The notes under the pieces were generated by a model. The model ran no database searches and was not told the origin of the DNA. It worked only from the letters and a program-made list of their open reading frames with translations. This document shows, one piece after another, positions 57,935 through 64,000 of a stretch of DNA of 64,000 nucleotides (the stretch's first letter is position 1; every line of letters begins with the position of its first letter). This stretch comes from Dactylis glomerata. Its lineage: Eukaryota > Streptophyta > Magnoliopsida > Poales > Poaceae. The DNA is taken from assembly GCA_007115705.1 (NCBI GenBank), contig QXEO01000382.1:2356781-2420780 (forward strand), written 5' to 3'. The translations under genes and the position numbers were made by a program.

Positions 57935-58831
57935 AGGATGGCTTAAATGGGGGCCGAACTAGATGCTGGAGGATTCGGGAGAGGGGAACGAGCTAAAAAG
58001 CACGACAGAAAGAGGCACTGATCTACCCAGGTTCGGGGCTCTCGTAAGGAGATAACACCCCTACTCCTGCTCTACTGATTGTATATTTGGGTCGATGTAG
58101 TACACAACAATGGTGCTTCCAAGCTCTCTGCTAGAGAAGGAAGATGAACTGCTAAGTGTAGGAACACAGAGAGACCAACCCTTTACCAGGGCTCCCTATG
58201 CCACCTTATATAGTGGTGGCCAGGGTTACAACGGTCATACAAGACCACAAGACATGGGCTACACTCCAAACAGGAGCTGGTGACGATGGCAGAGACCCTT
58301 GACTTCGCCCCTGATTGCTCTCGATGGGACGCCATATCCCTGTACCTTGTACCTCTTGAACTGTGGCCTTACCTCTATGCGGTAAGCTCGTACTTGTGCA
58401 CAGTGAGGGTAGGTAACCTCCACTGTGCACCCTGCCATCTTACTCTCCTACCATGCTTGGATGTTTTCTTCCTTGATTGTAGGGATGTGACACCTTGGTT
58501 GACTTAAGTATCCCGGATATGACCGTTGGCCATACCCAGGACTTATATACCGGACCAACGACCTACGAGGGTCGGGTAATCCGGCCTCCCCTGCTCCTGC
58601 ACAACACACCAAATGGTTAGGCCGGCATATCTAAGTATATGCCGGCACACATATACCAGTATTCCGGCTATACCGGCATATCCAGACACCAGCCGGGATA
58701 TACATATATGCCGGCCTGGCCGATGCTCCTATATTCCGGCCAGGCCTTTTCTTGGTCAACGGGCATAAAGTCAACCATAGACCTTGTGTCTTTCTATTCT
58801 CTTGACCCTACCGGGGGTTATCCCCCCAACA
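57906..58831 (-). repeat. T4 5' LTR (926 bp)
   Basis: TGTCGTCGTGG to CCCCCCAACA. It pairs with 43876-44801 and is followed by the right target duplication AGCGG. Confidence 0.95.
58205..58213 (-). promoter_or_regulatory. TATA box of the T4 5' LTR
   Basis: The minus strand reads CTATATAAG. Transcription would start near 58180, leaving about 245 bases before the LTR-internal gag ATG. The other LTR and T1 keep the box. Confidence 0.6.
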
Positions 58832-58836
58832 AGCGG

Positions 58837-61800
58837 GACTTCCTTGGACAGGCTCGCCGGCTTGAGGTGTAGAGCCGGCAGTCCCAGCGCCGGGCGGTCC
58901 GGCTGGACTATCGCCACCCTCTGCAGCAGTTGACACTTCTCTTCAGCAATGACCAAGGCCTCCGCTAGTTTGGAGCTAGCTCTTGCACACTCTATTGACT
59001 TCTTGTAGCATCCCGTGACAGTGATCACCCCGCGAGGGCCTGGGAGCTTCATCTTCAAGTAGGCGTAGTGCGGGACCGCCATGAACTTGGCCAAGGCTAG
59101 TCGGCCAAGCAGCGCGTGGTAGGGGCTGTTGAGGTCTACCACCTCAAACCAGATCGGCTCGCGATGATGATTGTCCTTCTTGCCGAACAGCACCTCCAAC
59201 TCGATCCTTCCCATCGATGTACAGGAGTGCCCAGGGACGATCCCATGGAAGGTGAGCTTAGTTGGCTTCAGTTGGATCTCTGGGATCCCGAGCTTCTCCA
59301 TCGAAGTGCGGTAAAGAAGGTTGATGCTGCTGCCTCCGTCAATGAGTACTCGTGAGAACCGGCAAGTATGCATCTCAGAGAACACGATTGGGTTCAAGAC
59401 CAGCGCGTAGCCCTCGGGCCTCGGCATGAGCTACGGGTGATCTTCGCGTCCCCGGGTAATCGACGCGTCAGACCAATGCATGTACTGAGGTCCGACTTGC
59501 ACGATAGCATTTACCTCGACACCAAACCACGGTTCATCCCTTGGCTCCTCCTCCTGGGAAGTAAACACATGGTATTGCTCCACGTTCACCTCCTCGGGGT
59601 AGTCCCCTGCTGCCTTGGCTGGCTGTCGATTCTTGTTTCCATGCGCTTCAGCCGGCTGGCCCGGTGGCGGTCCAGGAAGCTGGTGGTTTCCTTGCTCTAG
59701 ATCTCTGGTGAAGCTGCACTGGCGAGTGGTATGCACTGCCGGCTTGCCTGAAACGCTATGGAACTTGCAGGGTTGGTCCAGCATCACCTCGATGGTGTAC
59801 TTATCCTTGCTGAATTTATCCCCTTTGCGCTTCTGGCTTCCACCCGCAGCCCCCGGGCTTCCTTGAACGGCAGCCACTTGCTGAGAGCCATACTTGTTGT
59901 CGTGGCGCTCATCTTTTCTCTTGCCGTGTCGATCACGGTGGTGGTGTCCTCCTGGGCCGGTGACCGGCTGAGATTGGCCTCCGGTTGGCGCTGGTTTGAC
60001 GCACTGCACCCTCGCAGCGGAGTCGGCAGAAGCGTACTTGTCCGCTATCTCCATGAAGCCCGCCATTGACTTCAGCTCGGCCCTGTGGAACTTGTGCTTC
60101 AGTAGGGTTCCTTCCCTGCATCCATCCATGAAGTAGCTGATGGCTTGTTCCTCGCCCACTCCTTCGCACGAGTTGCGCAGCTCGAACCATCTCGTGAGGT
60201 AATCACGATCTGGCTCATCAGGGCCTTGCTTGCAGAGGGCCAGCTGTCGCGGGCGGGCGATTGCTTGTAGGTTCCCGTGAATTTCTTGATGAATGCCTCT
60301 TGGAAATCATGCCAGGAATTGATCTGCAGAGCCGACAGGCTGTTGAGCCACGTCCGGGTAGATCCCGGCAGCATGAGCGGTGCGTAGCGCACCGCTGTCC
60401 TCTTATTGCCGCCCGCGATGTCGATGGCTGTGACGTAGTCCGACAGCCAGTCTTCCGGCTTCACCGCCCCAGTGTATTTGGGCATGTCTCGTGGGAGTGC
60501 AAACTTGGCCGGGAAAGGCTCGTTGCGGATGCGAGGGCCAAAGCAAACCGGCCCTGCCGAGGATTCCTCTTCGTCGAACTTGGAGTCTGCCAGCAGGTTG
60601 AGCCGATGGTGTGCGTCATCCTTCTGTGGATCGACATGTTCCCCGACCCTCTGGCTCATGTGCGAGCGAGCCGGATGATGACCTTGAGCGCCCTGGCCTG
60701 CTCCCTGAGCGGCTGGGCTGGCGCCACAGACTTGCCACGTGCCGGCTCCACCACGTCCACCCGAGGAGGGTGGCGCGGCCTGCTGGTGACCGCGGCGGGA
60801 TCTCACGGCTGTCGGTTGTGGTGGCCGGAGTGCTGGGTATGGTGGTTTCCACCGCTTCTGCCTGGAGCTCAATTGCTCCGGCTGTGCTCCGCCGGGCCGT
60901 GGTTTGGCGATGAGGCTTCTCCATGTGACTTGTCCTGGCCGGCCACGATGATACGGTTCTCGCCTCGAGTGCCGCTCGCCTCTCCGCGTGGATCCATCGC
61001 CTGCTGATGTAGATCGGCAGCGTCCAGGAGTTCCTAGATCCGGGCTTGCTTCTCTCGCAGGCCCTCGCCTTGCAGTCCATCCAACTCGGAGGTGATGTAG
61101 CACGCGGCGCGGAGATTCTTCATAGGCATGCTGTAGGTCAGGTTGCTAATGACTAGAGGTAGCTTCACCGAGGGCGCCGCCTGGTTCAGCTCTGCTCCCA
61201 GCTCACGGCCTTGCTGACGAACTTGCCCTGCCCGGCTTGGGCCGTCTCCAGCTGGGGTGAAGCTGTGGGCGATGTTGTACTCATTGATCGTGGAGAGGAC
61301 ACACTAGTAGGTGTTGTCCACGTCGACCGCTTCCTTGAGGAGGTTGAGGCGCGTCTATTCCAGATCCTCAGAGGCCTTGGCCGGATCCGCGAAGATGTCG
61401 AGCGGAGCGTGCAGGTCCGTGATGGCCGCGTCCAGCATGTCCCACTCTGGAGGCGGAAGATCTTGTTCCGGTGGAGGTGGGCGTTCGAGTGGCGGGCGCG
61501 CGGCGTGCGGTATGCCACCGCCACCATCCTCCTCCAGGGGCCGCACCTTGACCATGTTGCAAAGTTGCTGCTTTCACCGTCGTCCGAGTCTGCGTCACAG
61601 AGTGGGTCAGACACATCGGTTACCTCTTTCGGGAAGGGCTTGGCGATGTAGAAGCGGTGGCTGCCAACATCGAGGAAGGAGCCGCTATTGCCGAAGCCGT
61701 TCTTGAAGTGGGCCAAGTTGTCGTCGACGCAGTCGAAGGCGCCGAACCTCCAGACGAGGCCAGAGGCGACCTTCTCGCTGAAGGGTCCCGGCCGAAACTT

Positions 61801-61872
61801 GATTCCGCTCGCCACCGTGCTTTTCCCCACAGTGGGCGCCAACTGTCGTGGGTATTTAGTGACAGTAGCCAT
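58837..61872 (-). pseudogene. gag: T3 gag-protease, frameshifted
   Basis: Starts with an ATG inside the 5' LTR (61870-61872) and reads through the primer site (QLAPTVG), as in T4. Frame breaks near 61560 and 60250 and several nonsense codons (for example near 61302, 61036 and 59430) divide it. The gag core lies about 60280-60520 (VKPEDWLSDYVTAIDIAGG, STRTWLNSLSA), the C-x2-H-x8-H-x4-C knuckle about 59710-59770, and the protease site DGGSS near 59330. It ends at ...SLSKEVP, where T4 inserted. No RT follows on the far side of T4, so pol was lost before T4 arrived. Confidence 0.87.
61825..61841 (-). other. T3 primer-binding site, tRNA-Lys type
   Basis: The plus strand reads CCCCACAGTGGGCGCCA, one mismatch to the tRNA-Lys 3' end used by T4. 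It is two bases from the LTR. Confidence 0.8.
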
Positions 61873-62583
61873 GGGGTGGCTTATCGGAGGGGCTCGACGT
61901 TGGTGACGATGGGTCCGGCTCGGGATTGTGCCAACAGAGACACCTCGGTTTACCCAGGTTCAGGGCCCTCCCGGTTGGAGGTAAACCCCTACTTCCTGCC
62001 TGCTTTGTATTGATTGCTATGTAACGATTACAGTGCTCCTCGAGCTATTCGGCTGGAGGAGGAAGAAGAAGATCGGATCCCCTATGCTAAGGGTCCAGGC
62101 CCCCTTATATAGACGGGGGCCTGGTTATAGGGTTAGGTGGCGTTTCGGCCGGCTGCCGGCTCCCCGGTGGCGGTGTCCTTGGCGTGATGCCCTGGCCCTG
62201 CTCTGACAAAGGCACTTTATAAAGTGCCTTTCCCCGGGGCCGGCATCTGGAGAGCATATCCTTCACCTTTTGCCTCGGATCCCATCATGGGGAAGGGTCT
62301 TCGATCTCTCATTGGTCGGACGGGGTCGTGGCGCTCGTCACTCCTGTCTTGCGCCCCTGACGATCTTGTCAGGGCCGTTCCACTTTTGGCTAGACAGCCG
62401 TTGGGGAGTTCTGTTCCTGTCACCTGGCTCCAATCCTCCTCAGTGGAGTCGCCAGCCGGCTGCTGGCGCAGCCGGCCCTTCGGGCGGAGCCGGTCCTCTT
62501 GCGTGGAAGCCGTGGGGACTCCCCGGACACCAGCCGGCTTATTGCCTGGCCCATGGTGCGCCCCCTAAGTCATCCCCACGACA
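61844..62583 (-). repeat. T3 5' LTR (740 bp)
   Basis: Pairs with 19539-20279. The minus-strand TATA (TCTATATAAG) is at 62104-62113. It is followed by target duplication GAACC. Confidence 0.93.
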
Positions 62584-62588
62584 GAACC

Positions 62589-63134
62589 CTAGACAGCTTT
62601 GTGGCTTTGTGGAGCCTTGGTGGCTATCCTTGGGAGCCTCCAATTAAGTTGTGGATGCGTGCCCCAAGATTTGTGTAAAGGCCCGGTTCTGCCTTGAGGA
62701 ACCCCTTAGTGGAAGAGTGAGCTAGGCCTTTGTGGCGCAAGCTCACACCGGAGAATAGGGTGAGGCCTTTGTGGCATTGGTTAGGCCTTTCTGGCGATAC
62801 CACACCCCTCCAACAAGACGTACTCCCTTTCAAGGGAGGAACTCTGGAATACATCATCGTCTCAGTGTACCTCGGTTATTCCTATACCCGAGCTCTTTAC
62901 TTATGCACTTTACATTGTGATAGCCTTCGTGTTTGAAGTCATATATCTTGCTATCACCTTGTTACTTGTATTGCTTAGCATAAGTTGTTGGTGCACATAG
63001 GTGAGCCTAGTTTATTTAGGTTTTGTGTGTTTGACAAAATAAATTCTAGTTTAATTCCGCTTTTGTTCAAGCCATTCATAAAATTTGATATCACCTATTC
63101 ACCCCCCCCTCTAGGCGACATCTGTGTCCTTTGA
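62589..63134 (+). repeat. K 5' LTR, second part (546 bp)
   Basis: Continuation of 18019-19538 after T3. It ends CTTTGA where the inverted partner of the LTR start would be CTTTCA, so the last but one base is probably mutated. The joined LTR is about 2,066 bp. Confidence 0.72.
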
Positions 63135-63136
63135 AT

Positions 63137-63148
63137 TGGTATCAGAGC
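63137..63148 (+). other. K primer-binding site, initiator tRNA-Met
   Basis: TGGTATCAGAGC two bases after the LTR end, the standard site of plant copia elements. Confidence 0.85.
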
Positions 63149-63188
63149 CCAGTCTCTCATTTTAGGCTTCACTGCCTTGAGAGCAAAG

Positions 63189-64000
63189 ATGTCGGCTAGG
63201 GGATTAGTGCAGAATAACACTTTTATATTCAATGGCACAAACTATGATACTTGGAAAATTCACATTCTTAATTATTTTTGGGTCATGGACCCAACTATGG
63301 AGCAAATTGTGGATATGGGTTTTTCTCCTCCAAAGGATTCTCAAAATCTATCTTTAGAGGACGAGAAGAACTTGTATCTCAATGCTCAAGCTACTCATGT
63401 GATTGTTAATGCTTTGAGCAATGTAGTTACCTTCTCTATCACGCCTTTTTGGAGCACTCATGAGATATGGACAAAGCTTCAAGAAAAATATGGTGTGTCC
63501 AAGATTATTGAGGATGATTGTATTCCTTCCACTTCTGGCCGTGATGAACTTTCATCCACTTCACCAAAGTGTGGCAAGACAGAAGGTAATGATATGGTGA
63601 GTGGTGATGAAACTTGCAATGGTGATAGTATGCTTACTTTTGATGATCCTTCATCTCTATCTCATTGCAATGCTTCATCTTTGGACTTAAACACTTGTAG
63701 CCCCATAAATGTTTTACATGCTTGCATTGATAGTCCTTGCATATCATGTGTAAATTTCTTGAATAAATCTCATAATGATATGCTTGCTTTGTCTTGTTGC
63801 CATGATACAAATGCTTCTATTTCCTCTAGTATTTGTGATGCTAACCATATAGAGGAAATCGAAGAGTCTTTGGGCCAAGATAAGGTCTTGAATGGAGCTT
63901 CAAGTATTTCTTCATCTTATTCTTCTCACGGTTCCCACATATGCTGTGATGCCCCGCCTTTTGCTAAAGGCAGAACTCCTGTGTTATTGTGCCATTCCGT
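63189..64000 (+). CDS. gag: K gag (Ty1/copia), partial at the right edge
   Basis: Open from the ATG at 63189 to the window end, 270 codons without a stop. The start context is 40 bases after the primer site. Residues about 10-45 (FNGTNYDTWKIHILNYF) are the N-terminal fold typical of copia Gag, followed by ATHVIVNALS and STHEIWTKLQEKYGV (about 75-120). From about residue 125 the protein is Ser/Asp/Cys-rich (repeated SPC, CDA and SSS units), which is longer and more Cys-rich than usual; there is no CX2CX4HX4C knuckle yet. In a typical element protease, integrase and RT follow beyond the edge. It looks intact, but the downstream part cannot be judged. Confidence 0.85.
   Translation, partial: MSARGLVQNNTFIFNGTNYDTWKIHILNYFWVMDPTMEQIVDMGFSPPKDSQNLSLEDEKNLYLNAQATHVIVNALSNVVTFSITPFWSTHEIWTKLQEKYGVSKIIEDDCIPSTSGRDELSSTSPKCGKTEGNDMVSGDETCNGDSMLTFDDPSSLSHCNASSLDLNTCSPINVLHACIDSPCISCVNFLNKSHNDMLALSCCHDTNASISSSICDANHIEEIEESLGQDKVLNGASSISSSYSSHGSHICCDAPPFAKGRTPVLLCHS

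Larger units (their letters stand above)
43876..58831 (-). mobile_element. T4: nearly complete Tat-lineage Ty3/gypsy element (14,956 bp) with an antisense gene
   Basis: LTRs 43876-44801 and 57906-58831 (926 bp each), target duplication AGCGG at 43871-43875 and 58832-58836. On the minus strand: 5' LTR, tRNA-Lys primer site, gag-protease, UAG, RT-RNase H-second RNase H-integrase. On the plus strand between pol and the 3' LTR is a seven-exon gene. The LTRs differ at six positions by hand count, so it is the youngest insertion here. It still carries one gag nonsense codon and two single-base insertions in RT, so it is probably not autonomous, unless those are assembly errors. Confidence 0.95.
19539..62583 (-). 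mobile_element. T3: non-autonomous Tat-type Ty3/gypsy element with an antisense gene, split by A2 and T4
   Basis: LTRs at 19539-20279 and 61844-62583, target duplication GAACC on both sides. On the minus strand: 5' LTR, tRNA-Lys primer site, gag-protease (61872-58837), T4 insertion, then noncoding sequence and, antisense, a multi-exon gene (20832-43044, split by A2), polypurine tract, 3' LTR. Removing T4 and A2 leaves about 10.0 kb. RT, RNase H and integrase are absent: the protease end is followed within the T4 duplication by non-pol sequence. By hand the LTRs differ at 32 positions plus one indel in 741 bp. Confidence 0.92.
18019..64000 (+). mobile_element. K: Ty1/copia element with a 5' LTR split by 43 kb of nested insertions
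   Basis: The LTR starts TGAAAGATCATATCG (18019), is interrupted at 19538 by T3 and resumes at 62589. It ends near 63134, followed by a tRNA-iMet primer site and gag. The T3 target duplication GAACC (19534-19538 and 62584-62588) shows both halves were once joined. The copia assignment rests on the gag N-terminus and the primer site. Pol and the 3' LTR lie beyond the window. The five bases before the LTR (GATGC) would be its left target duplication. Confidence 0.82.

Noticed and set aside
58771..58836. Protease-like ORF of T3 appears to continue past 58837
   Set aside because: The last residues are read from the T4 LTR; this is an insertion junction, not a fusion gene.
60261..61007. 248-codon plus-strand ORF
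   Set aside because: Opposite strand of T3 gag, GC-rich; the sense frame has the gag core.
1..64000. Possible ordinary host genes, tRNA, rRNA or CRISPR-like arrays
   Set aside because: No non-transposon coding region, RNA gene fold or regular spaced repeat was seen; tRNA-like matches are only primer-binding sites.

Overview
The window is a block of nested LTR retrotransposons from a large grass genome, most likely a Pooideae species (wheat, barley, rye, oat or ryegrass relative). The evidence is the Athila-type LTR starting TGATACGTCTCC, Tat-lineage Ty3/gypsy elements with tRNA-Lys or tRNA-Asp primer sites, and a copia LTR and gag of grass type. I see no rRNA or tRNA gene, CRISPR array or ordinary host gene. 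All convincing coding sequence belongs to transposons, including two kinds of host-like gene carried antisense inside Tat elements. Coordinates were read by hand, without alignment software.

Layout (labels are mine). T1, 1-7946, minus strand: Tat-type Ty3/gypsy element cut by the left edge, with pol, gag and 5' LTR. It sits in T2, 7947-15709, plus strand: a decayed Tat-type element of another family with an antisense AT-hook/B3 gene between integrase and 3' LTR. T2 abuts A1, 15710-18018, plus: an Athila-type remnant (protease, RT, start of an LTR). A1 is cut by K, 18019 to beyond 64000, plus: a Ty1/copia element whose 5' LTR (18019-19538 plus 62589-63134) is split by 43 kb of insertions and whose gag runs off the right edge.

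Inside the K LTR sits T3, 19539-62583, minus, target-site duplication (TSD) GAACC: a Tat element with gag-protease and an antisense multi-exon gene but no RT, RNase H or integrase. T3 was hit twice. A2, 22575-40655, minus, TSD GCTCC, is a gag-protease-only Athila-type element, itself hit by L, 25218-35072, plus, TSD AATAC, a LARD-like element with 4,105-bp LTRs and no coding capacity. T4, 43876-58831, minus, TSD AGCGG, is a nearly complete relative of T1 with gag, protease, RT, two RNase H domains, integrase and an apparently intact seven-exon antisense gene of 1,160 codons. LTR divergence by hand count fits the nesting: T3 about 4 %, A2 about 4 %, L about 2 %, T4 6 differences in 926 bp.

How the parts work: each element copies itself through an RNA made from its LTR promoter. 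Gag packages the RNA, RT/RNase H copy it from the tRNA-primed site, and integrase inserts the DNA with a 5-bp duplication. The least routine signals are the antisense genes in three Tat elements, with their own TATA boxes and, in T4, spliced structure; a UAG codon at the same protease/RT boundary in T1, T2 and T4; and gag frames that start inside the LTR and read through the primer-binding site.
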